In this document: piece by piece, positions 6,836 through 13,861 of the stretch | Position numbering within the stretch: the stretch's first letter is position 1 | How the letters are laid out: every line of letters begins with the position of its first letter | From: Gammaproteobacteria bacterium | Lineage (GTDB): Bacteria > Pseudomonadota > Gammaproteobacteria > Pseudomonadales > Azotimanducaceae_A | Direction of reading: 5' to 3' | Length of the DNA: 13,861 nt | Assembly: GCA_012960755.1 (NCBI GenBank) | Contig: DUAT01000154.1 | Coordinates: 1 to 13,861 of the forward strand | The notes under the pieces: model-generated | What the model saw: the letters and a program-made list of their open reading frames with translations, nothing else | Databases searched by the model: none | Told to the model about the DNA's origin: nothing | Program-made: the position numbers and the translations under genes

Positions 6836-8476
6836 ATGGTCGAAGATCTACCCACGGGGTACTACCTCGAAAACTTTAATTTCCTGCTTGATTTTGTTGA
6901 GCAACATTACTCCGATCTGCTGACGCAAGCGGAAAAAGCCTACCGGCAGGATTTTCGTCAATTGTCCCTTGATGCACAGCGACTCTATGTTCGTTTGACG
7001 GGTCGGCGGGGGCCCTTGTTTCGCCTGGATAAGCTTGCTTACGACGAAATCGGGTGCCTCAGTTCAGCCACAGCCGAGTTGCTGGATAAGAAACTTTTTC
7101 AGGTACCTGGCGATACAATTGCAGCCGATCTCTTGCCCCTGTTGACGAAGAAAGAGCTGCTTGATCGATTCGCCCGGAGTGATAAGCGGCTCAAGCGCCA
7201 GGATCTGCATGACGCCATCGCTGATCAGTACAGCATTGAACAGATTCGTGAACACCTGGGGCTTGACGTTATCGAACCTCTTGGGAAGGAATATTTACAG
7301 GTGTTTAAGCTGCTGTTTTTTGGCAACCTGCACCAGGATTTTACCGAATTTGTTTTGCGAGATCTTGGTGTCAGTCCGTTTGAGAATTATGTGATGGATG
7401 CATCCGCCCGATACTTCGGTAATAGAGAATTGCTGGACGGCGTGTTGCAAAGCTACCTGGTGGCAGACGAGTGCCGGGCGGTGATGGAAGGCGGGGACGC
7501 CAATCAGCTGACAGAATTTGCAAAAATCTGTCTCGATGCCGGGGAGATTCGCGAAACTTTACTCCATCGTCGCTACAGCAAAATGTACAACACCATGGCT
7601 CGACAGTTAGAGCGTTATGACCGGATCGAAGAAGCGATCCGCTTGTATGAAAAATCAATTGTTGCGCCTGCACGGGAAAGGCGGTCAAGGATCTATGACA
7701 GTTTGGGCCGAACCAACGAGGCGATTGATCTTTGCCAGCAGATCCATGAGGACCCGGTCGACGAGGCAGAAGCTGAGTTTTCTGTAAAGTTCGCGACCCG
7801 GGTGAGTAAGCGACATCGGTTGGAGTATGATTGGATACCGACAACATCCAGTGATGACTTCGACATTGATGCGGTTATGGTTAAACAACAACCTGAAGTC
7901 CAAGTCGAACTTCAGGCCTGTGACTGGTACAAGTCACAGGGCATTGATGCCAGGTATGTCGAGAATGGGTTGCTGCCGGGCTTGTTTGGTCTGTATTTCT
8001 GGAAGGTTATTTTCGCACCGGTTCGCGGTGCTTTTTTTAACCCTTTTCAACGTGGCCCGGTTGATCTCTTCACGCCGGAGTTTAAGAGTGAACGGCAGGC
8101 CATGATTGAGTCGCGACTGGACAAGATGTCTGACAATACAGTATTCACAGATACGGTTCTGGAAACCTTTGATACCAAGTTCGGCATTGCAAATTATTTT
8201 GTTAACTGGCGCTGGCTCGACCGGGAACTGATTGAAAAATCCCTTTCACGTATTCCCCATGGCGATCTGAGGTTGATCTTCACCCGGTTGTTGCGTGACC
8301 TGCGCCACATTCGCAGTGGCTTTCCTGACTTGATTGTTTTTCCCGCTAGTCAGGGATATCGGCTAACTGAAATTAAAGGGCCGGGGGATAAGTTGCAGAA
8401 TAACCAGAAGCGCTGGTTTCGTTTTTTTAAAGCATCCGGAATTCCGGCGAATATTCTCAATGTCGCGTGGCGGTAG
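6836..8476 (+). CDS. FAN1-type VRR-NUC structure-specific nuclease
   Basis: This is a bacterial homolog of FAN1, a 5' flap endonuclease and 5'-3' exonuclease that unhooks DNA interstrand crosslinks. The 546-residue product is close to Pseudomonas aeruginosa FAN1 in length. The N-terminal region has the family block YVRLTGRRGPLFRLDKLAYDEI (residues 51-72, in part). The middle (about 250-310) looks like helical TPR-type repeats. The C-terminal VRR-NUC domain has GLFGLYFWKVIF and PFQRGPVDLF, then the PD-(D/E)XK core: Asp498 in GFPDLIVF, and Glu512 and Lys514 in LTEIKGPGDKLQ. I chose ATG 6836; a TTG nine bases earlier is the only extension. The stop is six bases before the helicase start, so the two are almost certainly co-transcribed behind the LexA-box promoter. 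Confidence 0.93.
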   Translation: MVEDLPTGYYLENFNFLLDFVEQHYSDLLTQAEKAYRQDFRQLSLDAQRLYVRLTGRRGPLFRLDKLAYDEIGCLSSATAELLDKKLFQVPGDTIAADLLPLLTKKELLDRFARSDKRLKRQDLHDAIADQYSIEQIREHLGLDVIEPLGKEYLQVFKLLFFGNLHQDFTEFVLRDLGVSPFENYVMDASARYFGNRELLDGVLQSYLVADECRAVMEGGDANQLTEFAKICLDAGEIRETLLHRRYSKMYNTMARQLERYDRIEEAIRLYEKSIVAPARERRSRIYDSLGRTNEAIDLCQQIHEDPVDEAEAEFSVKFATRVSKRHRLEYDWIPTTSSDDFDIDAVMVKQQPEVQVELQACDWYKSQGIDARYVENGLLPGLFGLYFWKVIFAPVRGAFFNPFQRGPVDLFTPEFKSERQAMIESRLDKMSDNTVFTDTVLETFDTKFGIANYFVNWRWLDRELIEKSLSRIPHGDLRLIFTRLLRDLRHIRSGFPDLIVFPASQGYRLTEIKGPGDKLQNNQKRWFRFFKASGIPANILNVAWR

Positions 8477-8482
8477 GTCCTG

Positions 8483-11011
8483 TTGAACAATCCTCCTGAA
8501 GCGCTTGCGGGATCAAATGTTGAAACCCCGATTGAAAAGTCCGAGTTTCATATCAGCGTTCGTGACCTGGTTGAGCAGATTGAACGCAGTGGCGATATTA
8601 ATTTTCGGTTTTCTTCGCGCAGTAGTGCGACAGAGGGGATCAAGGGTCACCAGAGATTACAGAAATCCCGGATCGGGAACTATGAGGCGGAAAAGCCGGT
8701 GGAAATCACCGTTGAAAAACCTGATCTGAATTTAACAATATCCGGTCGTGTCGATGGTTATTATCCCGACTCGACTGACTTTGTCGTCGAAGAAATCAAG
8801 ACGATCAGGGTGGACGTGGCCAGCATCCCGGGATCCGTACAACGGCTACACTGGGGTCAGGTGAAGATATACGCCTATCTGCTTGCCCGCCAGCACCCGA
8901 CTGAAGTCAGGTCGTCAACTGTTCGATTATGTTACTTCGATCTCGATCACGATAGAGAGCATCAGCTTGATCAGCAATGGACAGCGACGGAACTGGAATT
9001 GTTTTTTACGGACCTGGTTGACCGATTCATAGATTACCTGCGCCGATTGTTGATTTGGCGTCAGCGCCGAGACAAGACTATTGTCGGCCTCGACTTTCCT
9101 TATCCGGCATATCGTCCGGGCCAGCGTGAGATGGCGGTCAGTGTCTACAAAACCTTGAAGCAGCAGGGGCAGTTGGTGATGCAGGCACCAACAGGCATTG
9201 GGAAAACGATTGCCAGCCTCTTCCCGGCGATAAAAGCGTTAAGGGAATTGTCCTATGAGAAACTGTTCTATCTTTCTGCGAAAACCTCGGGTCAGCAGAT
9301 GGCCCAATCTGCTATTGACGATCTAAAAAGTTCTGGTTTGATTCTTCGTGATATTACTCTAACTGCAAAAGAAAAGATCTGCTTTACTCCCGGTGCACCC
9401 TGTGATGCGGAACATTGCCAGTACGCTCGCGGCTACTATGACAAGTTACCGACTGTGATGGTAGAAGTGATTGACTCATGTGATTCACTGCGACGAGAAA
9501 CCATTGAAGAGATAGCCCGCAGGCACGAACTATGTCCCTTCGAACTCTCGTTAGATCTTTCGTTGATGTCTGATGTGGTGATCTGCGATTACAACTATGT
9601 ATTCGATCCCGTGGTTCATTTAAGGCGATTCTTTGAAAGCAGAAATGAGAGCAGAAGACAAAACATGCAGTCACGTTATGTCCTGCTGATGGATGAATCC
9701 CACAATCTTGTAGATCGAGGCCGGGATATGTTTTCGGCGGAGTTCTGTAAAGATGATGTACTGGCATTACGTCGCCGTGTAAAGAGCCAGTTACCGTTGA
9801 TTGCAAAGAAGCTAACCAGGATAAACACAGTATTCCTGACGATGATAAAGCCCGTTAAAGTGGGCCTGGAACAACGCAACAGTGCACAACTGGATCAGTG
9901 TGCCGTCAGTTTTCAACGTGCGCTGCGGGGTTTTTGTGATGCAGCAGAAGACTGGTTACAGCTTAATCAGCCAGTTTCGTTCCAGGCAGACTTACTTGAG
10001 CTTTATTTTTCAGCCATTCGCCTGCTGCGAACCGTGGAATCAGCGAAGGAAGGGTACGCGTTTCTGCTTCTGCGGAAGAACAAAAATACGTTCTTCAAGC
10101 TTTATTGCTTGAATCCGGGACCGGGATTATCCGATGGTTTCGACAGGGTGGACGCCAGCGTCTGCTTTTCTGCAACCATGGCTCCCCGGGTTTACTTCAA
10201 GACTCTGATGGGGATAGCAGATTCTGCGGCCTGGTATCAGATTGAATCTCCTTTTGCTGCTGAAAATCTGGGGATTTTTACAACCTCCTTTATCTCAACC
10301 ACCTACAAAGACCGCACCGACAGCCTGTACGAACTTGTTGATACCCTTAAGACGGTGATCAGCACCCAAACAGGTAATTACATGGTGTTCTTCCCTTCCT
10401 ATGCCTATCTCACTGAAGTCAATGGAAAGTTTGAAGAGCGGTACCCTGAAATCAAAACTATCCGTCAAACTCCGTCAATGTCAGGGGAGGATCGGGAGGC
10501 ATTCCTGCAGTCCTTTGAACAGATGAATCAGACACAGCTGGGTTTTGCCGTTATGGGGGGTGTTTTTGGGGAAGGCATTGATCTAAAAGGGAGCCGCTTG
10601 ATCGGTGCGATTATTGTCGGTGTGGGTCTTCCGCAGTTGGGGCTTGAGCGCGATCTGATCCAGGACTATTTCAATCAGGATACGTCAGGTCAGGAAGATG
10701 TTTCCAGAAGCAGTGTTTCCAGAAGCAGTGTTTCCAGAAGCAATGTTTCCGAAAACAATGGTTTCATCAACCATGGATTCGAGTTTGCTTACCAGTACCC
10801 TGGTATGAACCGGGTGCTACAGACGGCCGGTCGAGTCATCCGGAGTGAAACTGATCGCGGTGTGGTTTGTCTGATCGACCATCGTTTCAACGAAGCCAGG
10901 TACCAGCAATTACTGCCATCCACCTGGCAGCCAGAACGGGCAAGAAGCAGACAGCAGCTTGAACAGCATCTGCTGTCATTCTGGCAAGGTCATTCGGGGG
11001 CTAACGATTAA
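8483..11011 (+). CDS. Rad3/XPD/DinG-like Fe-S helicase with N-terminal PD-(D/E)XK nuclease domain
   Basis: This 842-residue protein is a superfamily 2 ATP-dependent DNA helicase joined to a nuclease. Residues about 22-190 form a RecB/Cas4-like PD-(D/E)XK domain with Asp91, Glu104-x-Lys106 (EEIKT) and the QxxxY pair Gln126/Tyr130. Helicase motifs follow: Walker A APTGIGKT (235-242), four cysteines fitting the XPD Fe-S cluster (Cys300, Cys307, Cys312, Cys351), DESH (404-407), FSAT (562-565) and the motif VI QTAGRVIRS (780-788). Residues about 736-760 are a serine-rich repeat insertion from a 15-base tandem repeat. The start is TTG at 8483: an in-frame stop lies just upstream and no ATG or GTG occurs before the conserved domain. 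It overlaps no gene but lies six bases after FAN1, suggesting translational coupling. It converges with sppA, 15 bases away. Confidence 0.92.
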   Translation: MNNPPEALAGSNVETPIEKSEFHISVRDLVEQIERSGDINFRFSSRSSATEGIKGHQRLQKSRIGNYEAEKPVEITVEKPDLNLTISGRVDGYYPDSTDFVVEEIKTIRVDVASIPGSVQRLHWGQVKIYAYLLARQHPTEVRSSTVRLCYFDLDHDREHQLDQQWTATELELFFTDLVDRFIDYLRRLLIWRQRRDKTIVGLDFPYPAYRPGQREMAVSVYKTLKQQGQLVMQAPTGIGKTIASLFPAIKALRELSYEKLFYLSAKTSGQQMAQSAIDDLKSSGLILRDITLTAKEKICFTPGAPCDAEHCQYARGYYDKLPTVMVEVIDSCDSLRRETIEEIARRHELCPFELSLDLSLMSDVVICDYNYVFDPVVHLRRFFESRNESRRQNMQSRYVLLMDESHNLVDRGRDMFSAEFCKDDVLALRRRVKSQLPLIAKKLTRINTVFLTMIKPVKVGLEQRNSAQLDQCAVSFQRALRGFCDAAEDWLQLNQPVSFQADLLELYFSAIRLLRTVESAKEGYAFLLLRKNKNTFFKLYCLNPGPGLSDGFDRVDASVCFSATMAPRVYFKTLMGIADSAAWYQIESPFAAENLGIFTTSFISTTYKDRTDSLYELVDTLKTVISTQTGNYMVFFPSYAYLTEVNGKFEERYPEIKTIRQTPSMSGEDREAFLQSFEQMNQTQLGFAVMGGVFGEGIDLKGSRLIGAIIVGVGLPQLGLERDLIQDYFNQDTSGQEDVSRSSVSRSSVSRSNVSENNGFINHGFEFAYQYPGMNRVLQTAGRVIRSETDRGVVCLIDHRFNEARYQQLLPSTWQPERARSRQQLEQHLLSFWQGHSGAND
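10701..10760 (+). repeat. 15-base in-frame tandem repeat, four units
   Basis: The unit TTTCCAGAAGCAGTG occurs twice exactly (10701-10730), once with one change (10731-10745) and once with four changes (10746-10760). Fifteen bases equal five codons, so copy changes keep the frame. It encodes repeats of SRSSV, then SRSNV and SENNG, between helicase motifs V and VI. The gradient from identical to decayed copies suggests expansion by slippage or unequal exchange. Confidence 0.9.
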
Positions 11012-11026
11012 ACGCTATCCGCTTCC

Positions 11027-12886
11027 CTAATTGCGCAATCGACAGTCCAGGCATTGGGTGTAGATTCCCGGTTTTTGACTCAATTTGAAGAAGTCACCGA
11101 GATCAGAAGACATGGGGTTGAGCATTGCCAGATTCTTCAGACTGGATTCAGTGCCCGATGCGCCATAGATAGAATAGTGAATGGTTTCGAGACTGCTGTT
11201 TAGAATTTCACTGAATAGCTTTTCTTTTGCCGTCAGTGTTTGTTCAAGATACAAGATTTCATAACTGCCCACATCTGCAAGCAAGGCTGCAGAATCGATA
11301 GCATCATTAAGGCCGCCGAGGGCATCAATCAAACCGTTTTTTAACGCATCGGTTGCGGCCCAGACACGGCCCTGGGCTAACGAATGGACTTGATTTGGCT
11401 GCATGTCACGACCGTCAGCGACCAGATTAACGAAATTTCTGTAAGTGAACTCAACTGATTTTTGAACGGTGCGGTCAAATGCCGGGTTTATCTCGTTTAG
11501 CAGGTTCATCGAGCTGCTCAGTTTGGTCGTCCCAACACCGTCTGTATACACACCAAATTCCGCTGCGGCTTGCGCGAAGGTAGGTATCATCGAAAATACG
11601 CCGATGGAACCGGTGATTGTGGTGGATGCTGCAAATATTTTGTTTGCTGATGCGGCGATCCAATATCCCCCTGAAGCAGCATAGCTTCCCATGGAGATCA
11701 CCACAGGTTTCCCCTGGGACTGTGTTAGCGCAAGCTCACTACGAATTTGCTCCGAAGCAGAAGGGCTCCCGCCCGGACTGTCCACCCTGAGGACTAACGC
11801 TTTCACACTGACGTCATTACGGGCCTTTTGAATTAGCCTGGCAATGGTATCGCCCCCGATTTCACCGGCTGATCTTTCACCGTCATAGATCGTACCGCTG
11901 GCGGTAATCACCGCAATTTTGTCACTTGCCGGATTGAGAATGGGAATGGGAGGACGCGTGGCAGAGAGATAATCCTGAAATGTAATTCGGTTGTAGGATT
12001 TACCGTCTTCGCCAACGATGTCCTTGAGCATGTCAAACCATTCGATGCGCGTCAAAATGTCGTCGACCAGACCGTGTTGTACCGCCAGCAGGTTTGGATC
12101 GTTTCGGGCATTGCCGAGTAACGTGTCGTAGTTGTTGGTGTAGCGATTAAAGTCATCGAGACTGATTTCCCGGTTTGACACTACTGTTTGTGCATACTTG
12201 CTCCACAGCACTTCGAGCCAGTTCAGGTTAGCGAGTTTTGCCTCGGGTGACATACTGTCCCTTTCGTAGGGCTCCACAGCACTCTTGTATTTTCCAGCCT
12301 TGTAAACATGGAAATTTATCTTGAATTTCTCCAGCGCAGATTTGAAATAGGTTGGATAAACACCGAAACCGGTGAGAAAAACTCCACCAAACATCTGCTG
12401 GCTCTGCTCGTCAATGTAGATCTCACTGGCGTGGGTGGCCAGGTAATATTGTTCCTGGCTGTAGCTCCGTGCGAAGGCATAAACCGGTTTGTCTGCCTGT
12501 CTAAATCGTTCAAGAGCGTAACCAATTTCCTCGAGCTTGCTGAATCCGGCGCCTTTCAGGCGTGACAGATCGAGTACCAATACCTTGATTCTTTCATCTG
12601 CTGCTGCGGCGTCGATGGCGTCGAGAATGTCCTTTAGCAGGGTCTCGGCATCTTCCTTGTCATAGCCAGACATAAATTGCGCCACCGGATCTATCGCCTG
12701 CTTTTGTTCAACGATGATGCCGGTCGGATTGATCACTATAGCCGCTGAATCGGGTATCGATGGAGAGTCTGAAGAAAATATGCCCACCAGTATAGAAAAG
12801 ACAACCAGAAGGAATATCAGGTTAAAAGTGGCATTCTTTGCCGCGGTTATGGCGTTCCAGGTACCTTTGAGGATTCGACCTAACAT
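11027..12886 (-). CDS. sppA: signal peptide peptidase SppA, 67K type
   Basis: SppA is a membrane-anchored serine protease that degrades cleaved signal peptides. The 619-residue product (E. coli 618) has one N-terminal transmembrane helix (about 21-38) and two tandem S49 domains. The catalytic lysine is Lys201 in AGKYKSAVEPY (E. coli Lys209) and the nucleophile is Ser405 in SMGSYAASGGYW (E. coli Ser409). Conserved RVDSPGGS (368-374 region) and ITGSIGVF are also present. The frame is open to a GTG at 12937 that abuts the upstream HAD stop, but ATG 12886 gives the usual family N terminus, and GGA lies upstream of it. It is the last gene of a leftward cluster with two HAD genes and converges with the helicase gene. 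No terminator is visible in the 15-base gap. Confidence 0.94.
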   Translation of the reverse strand: MLGRILKGTWNAITAAKNATFNLIFLLVVFSILVGIFSSDSPSIPDSAAIVINPTGIIVEQKQAIDPVAQFMSGYDKEDAETLLKDILDAIDAAAADERIKVLVLDLSRLKGAGFSKLEEIGYALERFRQADKPVYAFARSYSQEQYYLATHASEIYIDEQSQQMFGGVFLTGFGVYPTYFKSALEKFKINFHVYKAGKYKSAVEPYERDSMSPEAKLANLNWLEVLWSKYAQTVVSNREISLDDFNRYTNNYDTLLGNARNDPNLLAVQHGLVDDILTRIEWFDMLKDIVGEDGKSYNRITFQDYLSATRPPIPILNPASDKIAVITASGTIYDGERSAGEIGGDTIARLIQKARNDVSVKALVLRVDSPGGSPSASEQIRSELALTQSQGKPVVISMGSYAASGGYWIAASANKIFAASTTITGSIGVFSMIPTFAQAAAEFGVYTDGVGTTKLSSSMNLLNEINPAFDRTVQKSVEFTYRNFVNLVADGRDMQPNQVHSLAQGRVWAATDALKNGLIDALGGLNDAIDSAALLADVGSYEILYLEQTLTAKEKLFSEILNSSLETIHYSIYGASGTESSLKNLAMLNPMSSDLGDFFKLSQKPGIYTQCLDCRLRN

Positions 12887-12937
12887 ATCTATCGTCCAGC
12901 GTTCATAGAGCGTAATGCTACCATAGATACAACCCAC

Positions 12938-13561
12938 CTATTTTATCAGTCCGTAATCCTGCAGATGCTGCCGGGCTTGGCCTATTCCCTGGGTGACTTC
13001 CGCCCGCAGCCCCGCCTTTCTTGCCGCTTCTACATTGACCAGGTTGTCGTCGAGAAAGAGAATGGCCTGGGGTAGGGCCTCCAGGACGTTAATGGTGTGT
13101 TCGAAAGCTTCCGGGTCAGGTTTGAGCAACCCTGTCTGGTGGGAGGACAGAACCGCGTGGAAGAGGGATAACAGGGGAGTCTCCTGTTCGAATCGCTGCC
13201 AGTGCAAATGATTGGAATTTGATAAACAGGCAACCTTGTAGTCTGCTCTAAGCTGGTCCAGGAGTTCCAGCCCACCGGGCAGCACCGATTTCGGCCATTG
13301 AACGAAGTGTGCAAGAAACTCCTCCGCCGAGACATTCAACGCGAGTTCGGAAACCAATTCTTCAGCGAAATCCGCTCCTGAACTTTGTCCGGATTCGAAT
13401 TTTCGAACCGCCGGTGATTGGAGCCATGTATGCCAGACCTCCTGCTCTGAAAGCCGGGTCCAGCTAAGCATGGTGGGTATACCACCAAGCTCGATAAGAA
13501 CACCGCCAAGATCGAACAGGATGACTTCGATGGGTTCGGTTTTCACCAGGGTCTCAGTCAT
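12938..13561 (-). CDS. HAD-IA family phosphatase, YihX-like
   Basis: This 207-residue cytosolic protein is a haloacid dehalogenase superfamily hydrolase, probably acting on a small phosphorylated metabolite. Motif I is ILFDLGGVL with the nucleophile Asp17; the usual second Asp is Gly19, as in E. coli YihX (FDLGNV), a known alpha-glucose-1-phosphate phosphatase. Motif II is LSNSN, motif III the Lys in LLKPDPEAF, and motif IV LFLDDNLVNVEAA. The ATG at 13561 overlaps the end of the upstream HAD gene by 8 bases (ATGACTGA), so the two are translationally coupled. sppA follows after 51 bases. The substrate is not certain; the YihX resemblance rests on motif I and overall length. Confidence 0.88.
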   Translation of the reverse strand: MTETLVKTEPIEVILFDLGGVLIELGGIPTMLSWTRLSEQEVWHTWLQSPAVRKFESGQSSGADFAEELVSELALNVSAEEFLAHFVQWPKSVLPGGLELLDQLRADYKVACLSNSNHLHWQRFEQETPLLSLFHAVLSSHQTGLLKPDPEAFEHTINVLEALPQAILFLDDNLVNVEAARKAGLRAEVTQGIGQARQHLQDYGLIK

Positions 13562-13861
13562 CTTCTTTCTCAGGTTTGCTCAGAGCATCTATCAGATCAG
13601 GTAAATCCCGCATGTCATCAAATACGACGGCGCCTTTCTGCGTCAGTAATTCAGCAGATGAGTGGCGACAATAGCCCAGAACCCTCATTCCGGCGTTAAC
13701 ACCAGCCTCTACACCATATTGGGAATCCTCTATCACCACACAATGCCCAGGAGCACAATTCATTTTTTCCGCGGCATAAAGAAACAAATCAGGCGCGGGT
13801 TTTCCCTGTTCCACTTCAGTGGCGCTAAACAGGTTGTTATCAAAGTACGATAAGAGCCCGG
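13554..13861 (-). CDS. HAD-IA family hydrolase, partial (C-terminal part)
   Basis: The gene runs off the right edge of the window; about 102 C-terminal residues are visible. The visible frame reads through SYFDNNLFSATEV into GKPAPDLFLYAAEKM, which holds the motif III lysine, then VIEDSQYGVEAGVNAGM with the motif IV Glu-Asp pair. This pattern is that of HAD-IA phosphatases with a YieH or beta-phosphoglucomutase-like fold, and the fragment most resembles YieH (6-phosphogluconate phosphatase) by eye. The N-terminal nucleophile and cap domain are outside the window, so the substrate cannot be judged. The valine codon GTG at 13814 could be read as a start, but the family sequence clearly continues upstream of it. 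The stop overlaps the next HAD gene. Confidence 0.85.
   Translation of the reverse strand, partial: GLLSYFDNNLFSATEVEQGKPAPDLFLYAAEKMNCAPGHCVVIEDSQYGVEAGVNAGMRVLGYCRHSSAELLTQKGAVVFDDMRDLPDLIDALSKPEKEDD

Noticed and set aside
7371..7847. 158-codon minus-strand frame within the FAN1 gene
   Set aside because: Antisense shadow of a clear coding gene; composition is not protein-like.
12887..12937. GTG start extending SppA by 17 residues
   Set aside because: No ribosome-binding sequence, and the shorter form matches the length and N terminus of E. coli SppA.

Overview
The window looks like a chromosomal segment of a gammaproteobacterium. The main evidence is an adjacent fabA-fabB pair (the anaerobic unsaturated fatty acid branch), a long 67K-type SppA, and a bacterial FAN1 nuclease paired with an XPD-like helicase, an arrangement I associate with Pseudomonas-like bacteria. 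Base composition looks even and moderate, and I see no insertion sequence, phage gene, CRISPR array, tRNA or rRNA. The genus cannot be decided from the sequence alone.

Layout. (1) 31-1858, + strand: fabA and fabB, which together make and extend the cis-unsaturated acyl chain. (2) 1859-3484, +: a short gap with a 14-base tandem repeat and a good sigma70-type promoter, then a MATE-family efflux transporter. (3) 3485-3855: a 371-base gene-poor leader with a candidate promoter, a possible 35-residue leader peptide and a strong intrinsic terminator only 41 bases before the next gene. (4) 3856-5061, +: an MFS transporter, closed by its own terminator. (5) 5122-6672, - strand: a calcineurin-like metallophosphoesterase followed by a type I methionine aminopeptidase that is probably a paralog of the housekeeping enzyme. 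(6) 6673-6835: a divergent promoter region holding a near-ideal LexA (SOS) box, CTGTATATAAATACAG, which exactly fills part of the spacer of the rightward promoter. (7) 6836-11011, +: FAN1-type VRR-NUC nuclease and a nuclease-helicase of the Rad3/XPD/DinG group, six bases apart. (8) 11027-13861, -: signal peptide peptidase SppA and, upstream of it, two overlapping HAD-family phosphatase genes; the outermost runs off the right edge.

The most interesting unit is the SOS-box-controlled DNA repair module. A LexA site sits between a structure-specific nuclease plus a nuclease-helicase on one side and a metallophosphoesterase on the other. FAN1 enzymes act on 5' flaps and interstrand crosslinks, and an Fe-S helicase with its own PD-(D/E)XK domain is a plausible partner. 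The helicase also carries an in-frame 15-base tandem repeat between its last two motifs, which could vary in length between strains. The second point worth attention is the possible attenuator in front of the MFS transporter.
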